Source: Omnitrophica WOR_2 bacterium RIFCSPHIGHO2_02_FULL_45_21 (GTDB taxonomy: Bacteria > Omnitrophota > Gorgyraeia > Gygaellales > UBA12090). From it: a stretch of 35,888 bases of DNA. Of the stretch, positions 9,648 through 18,087 are shown in pieces. Position numbers and translations under genes: made by a program. Positions within the stretch are counted from its first letter, which is position 1; every line of letters begins with the position of its first letter. The stretch is from positions 1-35,888 of the forward strand of contig MHGN01000023.1 of NCBI GenBank assembly GCA_001805575.1, read 5' to 3'. The notes under the pieces were generated by a model. The model made no database searches. It had not been told where the DNA came from and worked only from the letters and a program-made list of their open reading frames with translations.

Positions 9648-10973
9648 ATGGGAAGGCGCTCAAAAGATATAACTGATTTCGTGAAAGATTTAATCGCTAT
9701 TGAAGATATAGAAACCAAGAAAAGAATTTACAAAAAGATCTTAGCCATCACCTATAAACAAGGAATTTATCCTTCCTCCATCCATGATTTTTACAGCGCA
9801 AGAGGCCGGGGTGAACTTAGCGGCTTTACCGCGCCGGCGATAAATCTGAGGTCAATGACCTACGACCTGGCGCGGGCGATATTCCGGGTTGCCATACGTA
9901 ATAACTCCGGAGCATTTATCTTTGAAATTGCCAAGAGCGAGATGGGCTATACGGCGCAGCCGCCTTGCGAATATTCTGCGGTTATTTTAGCCGCGGCAAT
10001 CAAGGAAGAATATCGCGGCCCGGTATTTATCCAGGCAGACCATACGCAGGTTAATCTCAAGAAATTTAAGGAAGCCCCTGAAGAGGAGATGGATTACTTA
10101 AAGGCATTGATTGAGGAAGCCGTTGAATTTGGTTTTTATAATATTGATATTGATTCCTCAACCTTGGTAGATTTAACCCAGGCAACCGTAAAAAAACAGC
10201 AGGAGCTAAATTTTGAGACTTGCGCAAAACTTACCCAGTTCATCCGCAGGATTGAACCGAGAGGTATTACGATTTCCGTAGGCGGCGAAATCGGAGAGGT
10301 CGGCCATAAAAATTCTACAGCCGAAGAATTGCGTGTATTTATGGAAGGTTTTAAAGAAAGATTACGTAAAGGTTTAGCCGGGATAAGTAAAATTTCTGTG
10401 CAGACCGGGACTTCTCACGGAGGCGTGGTTTTAGCCGATGGCTCAATTGCCCAGGCGGCGCTTGATTTTGATACGCTCAAGATACTCTCTTGGCTTGCCA
10501 GGAGCGAATATGGCTTGAGCGGAGCGGTCCAGCATGGAGCATCAACCTTGCCCTCCGAGGCATTTCATAAATTTGCCGAATGTGAGACTGCCGAGGTACA
10601 TTTAGCCACGGAATTTCAGAATATGATTTATGACTCAAGGCATTTCCCTCAAGAGCTCAAAGAGAAGATTTACCAGTGGTTAAAGGTTAATGCCGCTTCA
10701 GAAAGAAAAATCGGTGAAACCGACGAGCAGTTCTTCTATAAGACGCGTAAGAAAGCCCTCGGCCCGTTTAAGCGCGAGATTATCGGTTTAGCGGATTCGT
10801 TAAGGGATGCAATCGCCGCTGAAATTGAGGTAAAGTTTGAATTTCTTTTTAAACAGCTCAATGTCATCAATAAGAAAGAGCTGGTTGATAAATATGTAAG
10901 TTTGAAGCGGGTTATTTCCCGTAAAAGAAAACAAGGCGCGGCAGTGGCCCACGACGGACAAGGGGCGGATTAA
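9648..10973 (+). CDS. Class II fructose-bisphosphate aldolase-like protein
   Basis: PVFIQADHTQVN, DIDSSTLVDLT, SVGGEIGEVGHKNSTAEELRVFMEGF, TGTSHGG; directly downstream of pfkA. Confidence 0.7.
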   Translation: MGRRSKDITDFVKDLIAIEDIETKKRIYKKILAITYKQGIYPSSIHDFYSARGRGELSGFTAPAINLRSMTYDLARAIFRVAIRNNSGAFIFEIAKSEMGYTAQPPCEYSAVILAAAIKEEYRGPVFIQADHTQVNLKKFKEAPEEEMDYLKALIEEAVEFGFYNIDIDSSTLVDLTQATVKKQQELNFETCAKLTQFIRRIEPRGITISVGGEIGEVGHKNSTAEELRVFMEGFKERLRKGLAGISKISVQTGTSHGGVVLADGSIAQAALDFDTLKILSWLARSEYGLSGAVQHGASTLPSEAFHKFAECETAEVHLATEFQNMIYDSRHFPQELKEKIYQWLKVNAASERKIGETDEQFFYKTRKKALGPFKREIIGLADSLRDAIAAEIEVKFEFLFKQLNVINKKELVDKYVSLKRVISRKRKQGAAVAHDGQGAD

Positions 10974-10976
10974 TTT

Positions 10977-11035
10977 AGTTCATAGTCAATAGTTCATAGC
11001 TGATGGTTCAGAGATTTATAGTTAATCTATGAACT
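10977..11035. repeat. Intergenic repeat of AGTTCATAG words, direct and inverted
   Basis: AGTTCATAG at 10977-10985 and 10991-10999; CTATGAACT at 11027-11035. Confidence 0.85.
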
Positions 11036-11071
11036 CGCATGAACTAACGTTTATGAAGAGAGGTAAAAACT

Positions 11072-12724
11072 ATGCGTTCAGACAAAATAAAAAAGGGTTT
11101 AGAGCGGATTCCCCATCGGGCGCTGCTTTTTGCTACCGGCCTAAGCCGCGAGGATTTATCCAAACCCTTTATCGGCATTGCCTCAAGTTTTACGGATTTG
11201 GTTCCGGGGCATACCCAGATGCGCTCCCTGGAGAGGGCGATTGAAAACGGGATTTATGCCGGAGGAGGCCGGCCGTTTGTCTTTGGCATTCCGGGTATCT
11301 GCGATGGGATTGCCATGGGCCATTCCGGGATGCGCTATTCTTTGCCATCGCGTGAGCTGATCGCGGATATGGTGGAATCCATTGCCAATGCCCATTGCCT
11401 GGATGGTTTAGTGCTCTTGACGAATTGCGATAAGATTACTCCCGGTATGTTGATGGCGGTTGCGCGTTTGAATATTCCTTCAATTGTGGTGACTGCCGGG
11501 CCGATGGTTACCGGCCGGCTGCGCGGCAAGCGTTTATCTTTAGTGCGCGATACCTTTGAGGCAGTGGCTAAAGCCAAGAAAGGCGAGATTTCCAAAGACG
11601 AAATTGAAAGCTTAGAAATGTGCGCCTGTCCCGGCTCCGGTTCCTGCCAGGGTTTATACACCGCCAATACGATGGCCTGCCTTACTGAGGCAATGGGAAT
11701 GAGTTTAACCGGCTGCGCTACGAGTATGGTGGCTTTGGCGAAAAAGGAAAGGATTGCCTTTGAGTCGGGAAGAAAAATAGTCTATCTTACGCGAAAGGAT
11801 ATCCGCCCGCGCTCCATTATGAATAAAAACGGCTTTTATAATGCCGTTACCGCGGATATGGCTTTAGGCGGTTCATCAAATACCGTGCTGCATTTATTGG
11901 CTATTGCCAGAGAAGCCGGGGTGGATTTGCCTTTGTCGGCCTTCGATGAAATTTCCCGCATTACGCCGAATATATGTTCTTTGGAGCCGGCAGGAAATTT
12001 CTATATGGAAGATTTAGAGTACGCCGGCGGCATCCCCGCGCTCTTAAGCCGGCTCAAGGAAAGATTAAAAAATAATCCGACAGTAAATGCCAGGTCAATT
12101 TACACCATTGCCTCTGAATCAGAGGTTTTTGATAATGAGGTGATCCGGCCATTGAATAATCCTTATCATAAGCAAGGCGGGATTGCCATCCTTTATGGTA
12201 ATCTCGCTCCGGAGGGCGCGGTGGTTAAGCAGAGCGCGGTTGCAAAGAAGGCAATGGTTTTTAAGGGCAGGGCCATTTGTTTTGATTCCGAAGAAGGAGC
12301 AATGAAGGCAATTCTGGACGGTAAAATTCGCAAAGGACAGGTGATCGTTATTCGCTATGAAGGGCCTGCCGGCTCACCGGGCATGCGGGAGATGCTTTCT
12401 CCGACCTCAAGCATTGTGGGCATGGGCTTATCCGATGAAGTTGCGCTGATCACCGATGGCCGTTTTTCCGGCGGGACCCGCGGGCCATGTATCGGGCATA
12501 TTTCTCCCGAAGCGCAGAGCGGCGGGCCGATCGCGGTGATTAAAGACGGCGATAGCATTAAGATAGATATCCCGGGAAGAAAATTAGAGTTGGCAATTAC
12601 GGAGAGAGAGTTAAGATTGAGGTTAAGCCATTGGCGCGCTCCCAAGCTAAAGGTAACCTCTGGTTATCTGGCCCGCTATGCCAGATTAGTGAGTTCGGCG
12701 GATAAGGGAGCAATATTATCGTAA
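11072..12724 (+). CDS. ilvD: Dihydroxy-acid dehydratase
   Basis: [66 protein letters not shown]. Confidence 0.98.
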   Translation: MRSDKIKKGLERIPHRALLFATGLSREDLSKPFIGIASSFTDLVPGHTQMRSLERAIENGIYAGGGRPFVFGIPGICDGIAMGHSGMRYSLPSRELIADMVESIANAHCLDGLVLLTNCDKITPGMLMAVARLNIPSIVVTAGPMVTGRLRGKRLSLVRDTFEAVAKAKKGEISKDEIESLEMCACPGSGSCQGLYTANTMACLTEAMGMSLTGCATSMVALAKKERIAFESGRKIVYLTRKDIRPRSIMNKNGFYNAVTADMALGGSSNTVLHLLAIAREAGVDLPLSAFDEISRITPNICSLEPAGNFYMEDLEYAGGIPALLSRLKERLKNNPTVNARSIYTIASESEVFDNEVIRPLNNPYHKQGGIAILYGNLAPEGAVVKQSAVAKKAMVFKGRAICFDSEEGAMKAILDGKIRKGQVIVIRYEGPAGSPGMREMLSPTSSIVGMGLSDEVALITDGRFSGGTRGPCIGHISPEAQSGGPIAVIKDGDSIKIDIPGRKLELAITERELRLRLSHWRAPKLKVTSGYLARYARLVSSADKGAILS

Positions 12725-12769
12725 TCCGTAATCGGTAATTAAAGATTACGGTTTATGGATTACGGTTTA
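12721..12769. repeat. Intergenic repeat of GATTACGGTTTA words, direct and inverted
   Basis: GATTACGGTTTA at 12744-12755 and 12758-12769; inverted GTAATCCGTAATC at 12721-12733. Confidence 0.85.
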
Positions 12770-12775
12770 CGGACG

Positions 12776-14443
12776 ATGATTGGTGCACAGATACTTTTTG
12801 AATGTTTGGAACGCGAGGGTGTCCAGATTATGTTTGGATATCCGGGCGGGGCGGTTTTGCCTATTTTTGATCGGCTCTATGATTCTAAAATCCGCTTTAT
12901 CCTCACCCGCCATGAACAGGCCGCGGCTCACGCTGCGGATGGCTATGCCCGGGCAACGGGTAAGGTGGGAGTCTGCATTGCTACCTCAGGGCCCGGCGCG
13001 ACTAACTTGACCACAGGTATTGCTAATGCTTATATGGATTCTATACCAATGGTGGCAATCACCGGACAGGTTAAGACATTTCTTATCGGTAACGATGCCT
13101 TTCAAGAGGCAGATATTACCGGGATTACCCGCTCAATTTCCAAACACAATTATTTAGTCAAAGATGTAAAAACCCTTGCCTTAACTATCCGCGAGGCTTT
13201 TCATATCGCTTCAAGCGGAAGGCCTGGCCCTGTGTTAATTGATATACCTGTGGATGTTCAGCAGGCAGAATGCGATTTCTTCTGGCCTGAGGAAGTTAGT
13301 ATGCGCGGGTATAAACCCACTTATTTTGGCCATCCCGGGCAAATTAAAAAAGCGGCTAAATTAATTTCCGGGTCTAAGAAGCCGATTCTCTTTATCGGCG
13401 GAGGGGTAATTACCTCCCAGGCGCATCAGGAGATAAAAGGCCTGGCTGAAGGCCTGCAGCTTCCGGTGGTTATGACTATGATGGGATTAGGCGGCTTTCC
13501 AGGCACTCATGAGTTATCCTTAGGAATGCTGGGTATGCACGGGACCGCCTATGCAAATCACGGCGTTATGGAGTCGGATTTGCTTATTGCCGTTGGCGTG
13601 CGCTTTGATGACCGGGTGACCGGGAGGGTCTCCACCTTTAGCCCGCATGCCAAGATTATCCATATTGATATAGACCCTACTTCTATCGCCAAGAATGTTA
13701 AGGCCGATGTCCCCATCGTAGGAGATGCCAAAAATATTTTAGGCCAGCTTATTGAAGAAATAAAGAAAAAGCCGGATACCCAAAAATGGTTAGAGCAAAT
13801 TCATGAATGGAAGGCGAGGCATCCTTTGCGCTATCAGCATCACGATAATAAAATCAAGCCGCAGTTTGTCATTGAGCAGATTTATGAGGCGACCAAGGGT
13901 ACGGCGATCATTGTAACCGAGGTTGGCCAAAACCAGATGTGGAGCTGTCAATGGTATAAGTATGATAAGCCGCGAACCTTTATCTCCAGCGGCGGATTAG
14001 GCACCATGGGTTTTGGTTTTCCGGCGGCAATGGGGGTGAAGTTGGGTTGTCCCGAAAAAACGGTCTTTGATATCGCCGGAGACGGCTCAATCCAGATGAA
14101 TATCCAGGAGCTGATCACTGCGGTTTGCAACAAGATACCGGTAAAAGTAGCTATTTTAAATAACGGTTATTTAGGCATGGTTAGGCAATGGCAGGAGCTC
14201 TTTTATAAGAAACGTTATTCGCAGACCAAGCTCTGCAACCCTGATTTTGTAAGGGTGGCAGAGGCCTATGGCGCGCTGGGAATACGAGTTGAGAAGACAG
14301 AGGATGTGCGCCCGGCAATTGAGAAGGCGATAAAGATCGATAACACTGTCTTTCTTGACTTCATCGTTGAAGAAGAAGAAAACGTTTATCCTATGGTCCC
14401 TGCGGGCGAAGCAATTAATCGGATGATCGGGGGTATGGCGTAG
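12776..14443 (+). CDS. ilvB: Acetolactate synthase large subunit
   Basis: FGYPGGAVLPIFDRLY, TRHEQAAAHAADGYARATGKVGVCIATSGPGATNL, GDGSIQMNIQEL; internal ATG at 12776 (MIGAQILFE) preferred over 12755. Confidence 0.97.
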   Translation: MIGAQILFECLEREGVQIMFGYPGGAVLPIFDRLYDSKIRFILTRHEQAAAHAADGYARATGKVGVCIATSGPGATNLTTGIANAYMDSIPMVAITGQVKTFLIGNDAFQEADITGITRSISKHNYLVKDVKTLALTIREAFHIASSGRPGPVLIDIPVDVQQAECDFFWPEEVSMRGYKPTYFGHPGQIKKAAKLISGSKKPILFIGGGVITSQAHQEIKGLAEGLQLPVVMTMMGLGGFPGTHELSLGMLGMHGTAYANHGVMESDLLIAVGVRFDDRVTGRVSTFSPHAKIIHIDIDPTSIAKNVKADVPIVGDAKNILGQLIEEIKKKPDTQKWLEQIHEWKARHPLRYQHHDNKIKPQFVIEQIYEATKGTAIIVTEVGQNQMWSCQWYKYDKPRTFISSGGLGTMGFGFPAAMGVKLGCPEKTVFDIAGDGSIQMNIQELITAVCNKIPVKVAILNNGYLGMVRQWQELFYKKRYSQTKLCNPDFVRVAEAYGALGIRVEKTEDVRPAIEKAIKIDNTVFLDFIVEEEENVYPMVPAGEAINRMIGGMA

Positions 14444-14454
14444 GCGCAGATTTT

Positions 14455-15003
14455 ATGTACCGTAACAAATCTCTCAAAACCTATTTAGACGACCTGGCTG
14501 CCAAGAAGCCCGCTCCGGGAGGCGGCTCGGCTGCGGCCTTAGCGGGGGCCCTGGGATGCGCTCTCTTAAGTATGGTTTGTAATTTTACCATTGGTAAAGA
14601 TAAATATAAGGATATTGAAAAAGAGATAAGAAAAGTTTTAAGCCAAAGCGAACGTTTAAGAGAAAGATTTTTGTCTCTGGTTGACCTTGACGCTACGGCC
14701 TATAAGCAAGTCATTAAGAGCCGCGGAGGTATCTCTGCTATTTATCAGAAAAATCTTATCCGCGCAACCAGGGTGCCGCTTGAAGTATGTTCGCTATCGG
14801 CTAGCGCATATAAATTATGTCCCTACCTGCGCAATAAGGCAAATAAATTTTTAGCCAGCGATGTATATGTGGCTTGCGCATTATTGAAATCTTCCTTTAA
14901 ATCAGGGGAATTGAATGTTATAATCAATCTGCTCCAGATCAAGGACAAAGAATTTATTTCCCAAACAAAAAGAATTATCCAGGCCCTTAAAAAATCACTA
15001 TGA
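14455..15003 (+). CDS. Formiminotransferase-cyclodeaminase (FTCD_C/FchA-like) family protein
   Basis: LAAKKPAPGGGSAAALAGALGCALLSMVCNFTIGK. Confidence 0.88.
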   Translation: MYRNKSLKTYLDDLAAKKPAPGGGSAAALAGALGCALLSMVCNFTIGKDKYKDIEKEIRKVLSQSERLRERFLSLVDLDATAYKQVIKSRGGISAIYQKNLIRATRVPLEVCSLSASAYKLCPYLRNKANKFLASDVYVACALLKSSFKSGELNVIINLLQIKDKEFISQTKRIIQALKKSL

Positions 15004-15839
15004 GCGCAAAACTTTTAGAAGGCAGGCCAATCGCTGAAAGGATTAAGCAAGAGCTTCGGCTTGAGATTCAGCGCAGAGGCATACAGCCGGTTTTAAGCAG
15101 TATCTTAGTGGGCGAAAACGGCGGTGCAGAAAGTTATCTCAGGGCGCAGAAGAAATTGTCCGAAAGCCTGGGCATTAGTTATCAGTTCCATAAGCTCAAT
15201 ACCGATACCAGCGAAAGCGCCTTGATAGAGTTTATCCAAAAACTAAATAACGATAAAAAAATAAATGGCATCATCCTCCAGATGCCTTTGCCGGCGCATA
15301 TTGACGGCAGGAAAATGAGCAATTATATCCTGCCTGAAAAGGACGTAGAGGGAATGCATCCGGCAAATATCGGTAAGCTCTTATTCAATCAGGCAAAAAT
15401 TATTCCCTGCACCGCGGCTGCGGTGATGGAATTAATCAGCAGCACATCCGTGGATTTATACGGAAAGGATGTGGTGGTTGTCGGCCATAGCGAAATAGTG
15501 GGGAAGCCCTTAGCGCTTCTTTTATTGGAAAAATTAGCTACGGTTACGGTCTGCCATATTGGAACCAGTAAGAGAGGCAAATTAGAAGAGCACCTAAGGC
15601 GGGCTGAGGTTTTGATTGTGGCAGTGGGGAAGCCCAATCTGATCAAAGGCCCCTGGGTCAGGGAGGGATCCATAGTTATTGATGTGGGAATAAACCGGGT
15701 AGGCGATAAAATCGTGGGAGATGTTGAATTTGACCAGGCAGCAAAACGCGCTTCCTGGATTACGCCGGTTCCCGGAGGCGTAGGTCCGTTGACTGCGACT
15801 TTGCTTATGCGTAATCTAATTGAGAGCGCGAAGCCTTAA
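15000..15839 (+). CDS. folD: Methylenetetrahydrofolate dehydrogenase/methenyltetrahydrofolate cyclohydrolase
   Basis: GIILQMPLPAHID, PEKDVEGMHPANIGKL, VVVVGHSEIVGKPLALLLL, TPVPGGVGPLTATLLMRN. Confidence 0.97.
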   Translation: MSAKLLEGRPIAERIKQELRLEIQRRGIQPVLSSILVGENGGAESYLRAQKKLSESLGISYQFHKLNTDTSESALIEFIQKLNNDKKINGIILQMPLPAHIDGRKMSNYILPEKDVEGMHPANIGKLLFNQAKIIPCTAAAVMELISSTSVDLYGKDVVVVGHSEIVGKPLALLLLEKLATVTVCHIGTSKRGKLEEHLRRAEVLIVAVGKPNLIKGPWVREGSIVIDVGINRVGDKIVGDVEFDQAAKRASWITPVPGGVGPLTATLLMRNLIESAKP

Positions 15840-15858
15840 GCAGCCAGAAGAAGTAAAT

Positions 15859-15919
15859 ACCCCGCCTCATAAGCTCAAGGTAAGATTCTCTGCGATAATT
15901 TTACCTCATTCGGCGGGGT
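15859..15919. repeat. Two-tier hairpin ACCCCGCC...AGGTAA...TTACCT...GGCGGGGT
   Basis: 8-bp outer and 6-bp inner inverted repeats in the folD-hemerythrin gap. Confidence 0.8.
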
Positions 15920-15931
15920 TAATTCGTACTT

Positions 15932-15968
15932 ATAACTTATTCTCCGCCTGCGGCGGATTGTAAGTTAT
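15932..15968. repeat. Two-tier hairpin ATAACTTA-ttc-TCCGCC-tgc-GGCGGA-ttg-TAAGTTAT
   Basis: 8-bp plus 6-bp perfect stems with symmetric 3/3 internal loop. Confidence 0.9.
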
Positions 15969-15992
15969 CTGCTCATTAAGGAGGCAAGCAAG

Positions 15993-16394
15993 ATGAATAC
16001 ACTGATTGAAGAATTAAAAAATGACCACGCAGAAATCGTAAAGGTGCTTACTAAAGTCAAGGAGTTAGGCATCAGTTCAAAAGGCGGACAGGAGATGCTT
16101 TTAGCGGCAAAGGAAGGCCTGCTTGCTCATTTGAAGAAGGAAGATGAGAGGCTTTATCCTGCCTTGCGCAGGTCAGCAGAGAATAACCCAGGCCTAAAAC
16201 AGACCCTGGATATGTTTACCAAAGATATGGCGTCTATCTCAAAAGCTGCGATTGATTTTTTTGGGAAATATACCGGAGGCGGCTCGGGTATTGAATTCGC
16301 AAAGGATTTTGGCGGGCTTGTCGGAGTATTAGGCGGGAGAATCCAAAAAGAAGAAAAAATCATTTATGCTGAATATGAAAAGCTGATGAGATGA
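15993..16394 (+). CDS. Hemerythrin HHE cation-binding domain protein
   Basis: LKNDHAEIVKVL, GLLAHLKKEDERLYPAL, IQKEEKIIYAEYEKL. Confidence 0.82.
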   Translation: MNTLIEELKNDHAEIVKVLTKVKELGISSKGGQEMLLAAKEGLLAHLKKEDERLYPALRRSAENNPGLKQTLDMFTKDMASISKAAIDFFGKYTGGGSGIEFAKDFGGLVGVLGGRIQKEEKIIYAEYEKLMR

Positions 16395-16433
16395 AGGGAT
16401 GAGCTTTAAAGAGAAAATACAATAAAAAAAATA

Positions 16434-16513
16434 GGACGGGTTCATTTTTCGTTTTCTTCAGTCATTTTCCTATTCCTATCTCTAAGACAAAATAAACAAA
16501 AAATGGATCCGTC
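16434..16513. mobile_element. Candidate 80-bp REP/MITE-like unit with terminal inverted repeats
   Basis: GGACGGGTTCATTTTT at 16434-16449 and inverted AAAAATGGATCCGTC at 16499-16513 (13/15 matches); no coding content supported. Confidence 0.55.
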
Positions 16514-16517
16514 GCAT

Positions 16518-16597
16518 TTTTTATAGTACAGGAAAGTATAAAACACTTTCCCATACCACTGCGAAAATCGCTGAAAGTCATCACCGAAGGCGATTTT
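16518..16597 (-). repeat. Dispersed ~80-bp repeat, copy B, ending 4 nt before ilvN ATG
   Basis: Reverse complement matches 3826-3905 at 74/80 positions. Confidence 0.95.
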
Positions 16598-16601
16598 TTG
16601 A

Positions 16602-17078
16602 ATGAAACATACAATATCGGTATTGGTGGAAAATAAGTTTGGGGTCCTGGCGCGGATTGCCGGGTTATTCAGCGCCAGAGGATACAATATCTCTTCCCTG
16701 GCGGTGAGCGAAACGCAGGATGATGCGCTATCCTGCATGACTATTGTTGTTGAGGCTGAAGATGAGAAGATATTGGAGCAGATAAAAAAGCAGCTCAATA
16801 GGCTGGTAGACGTGCTCACGGTTTACGATTTTACCAAGAAAGAGCATAACGAACGGGAACTCATTTTAGTTAAAGTCAGTTGTCCGGCAAAAAATAAAAC
16901 TAAATTAGAAAGCATATTGGATAAATTTCAGGCAAAAATGATTCAGCGCAAAGGCGAAATCACTGTTATTGAATTTGTAGGCCAACAAGAAGAAATTAAG
17001 CAATTACTGCATGAGTTAGAGCAATTCGGAATCAAGGAATTAGTCAGAAGCGGAAGAATTGCCATGGCATCATCATGA
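16602..17078 (+). CDS. ilvN: Acetolactate synthase small subunit
   Basis: [43 protein letters not shown]-domain regulatory subunit. Confidence 0.96.
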   Translation: MKHTISVLVENKFGVLARIAGLFSARGYNISSLAVSETQDDALSCMTIVVEAEDEKILEQIKKQLNRLVDVLTVYDFTKKEHNERELILVKVSCPAKNKTKLESILDKFQAKMIQRKGEITVIEFVGQQEEIKQLLHELEQFGIKELVRSGRIAMASS

Positions 17079-17094
17079 AAGGGAAGGAAAGATA

Positions 17095-18087
17095 ATGGCT
17101 AAGATTTACTATGATAGCGACGCGGACTCAAGTTTACTAAAAGAGAAAACCATTGCCGTTATCGGTTATGGTATACAGGGGCGCGGGCAGGCTTTGTGCC
17201 TTAGGGATTCAGGATGTAAAGTGGTTATTGGACAACGTGAAGGCTCTGCTAATTTTACACAGGCCAAAAATGACGGCTTTAATCCGCTTTCGGCAGAGGA
17301 TGCCTGTGCCCAAGCGGATATTATCCAGATTTTAACCCAGGACCATATTCAGGCAAAGGTTTATCTGCAGGCAGTCAAGCCAAATTTAAAAAAAGGAAAG
17401 GCGCTCTGTTTTTCCCATGGTTTTAATATCCGTTTTAAGCAAATAAAGCCGCCGAAGAACGTAGATGTGTTTATGGTTGCGCCAAAAGGGCCGGGCTCTT
17501 TAGTGAGAAAAATGTATGAAGATGGCAAGGGCGTTCCTTGTCTGATAGCTATATTTCAGGATGCGACGGGTAAAGCCAAACAATTAGCGCTTGCCTATGC
17601 CAGGGCAATAGGCGGAACGCGGGCCGGAGTTATTGAGACCACATTTGAAGAAGAGACAGAAACCGACCTTTTTGGCGAGCAGGCCGTGCTTTGTGGAGGA
17701 GTGAGCGAACTGATCAAAGCAGGATTTGATACGTTGATTGAGGCCGGCTATCAGCCGGAGATTGCCTATTTTGAGGTTCTCCACGAGCTAAAACTTATCG
17801 TTGATTTGATCCAGGAACAAGGCATTGCAGGTATGCGCCGCAGAGTCTCTAACACTGCCTGCTATGGAGACCTAACTCGGGGTCCCAGGATAATTACCCC
17901 GCGCACCCGCAAGGAAATGAAGAAAATCCTTAAAGAAATTAAATCCGGAAAATTCTCCCGTGAATGGATTAAGGAGAACGAAAACGGAAGGCCTAATTTT
18001 AATCGGCTGCTTCAGGAGGCGGATAACCATTTTATCGAAAAAGTTGGTAAGCAGCTACGCGAGATGATGCCGTGGATGAGAAAATAA
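17095..18087 (+). CDS. ilvC: Ketol-acid reductoisomerase
   Basis: [64 protein letters not shown]; start at 17095 preferred. Confidence 0.95.
   Translation: MAKIYYDSDADSSLLKEKTIAVIGYGIQGRGQALCLRDSGCKVVIGQREGSANFTQAKNDGFNPLSAEDACAQADIIQILTQDHIQAKVYLQAVKPNLKKGKALCFSHGFNIRFKQIKPPKNVDVFMVAPKGPGSLVRKMYEDGKGVPCLIAIFQDATGKAKQLALAYARAIGGTRAGVIETTFEEETETDLFGEQAVLCGGVSELIKAGFDTLIEAGYQPEIAYFEVLHELKLIVDLIQEQGIAGMRRRVSNTACYGDLTRGPRIITPRTRKEMKKILKEIKSGKFSREWIKENENGRPNFNRLLQEADNHFIEKVGKQLREMMPWMRK

Noticed and set aside
11029-11360. Alternative plus-strand ORFs (71 and 60 aa) over the start of ilvD
   Set aside because: Different frame from the clearly conserved IlvD; no RBS or family support.
17095-18087. 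Divergent IlvC dinucleotide motif ([10 protein letters not shown]) as sign of a new enzyme
   Set aside because: Remaining KARI motifs and ilvN-ilvC-leuA context fit ordinary ketol-acid reductoisomerase; divergence alone is weak.
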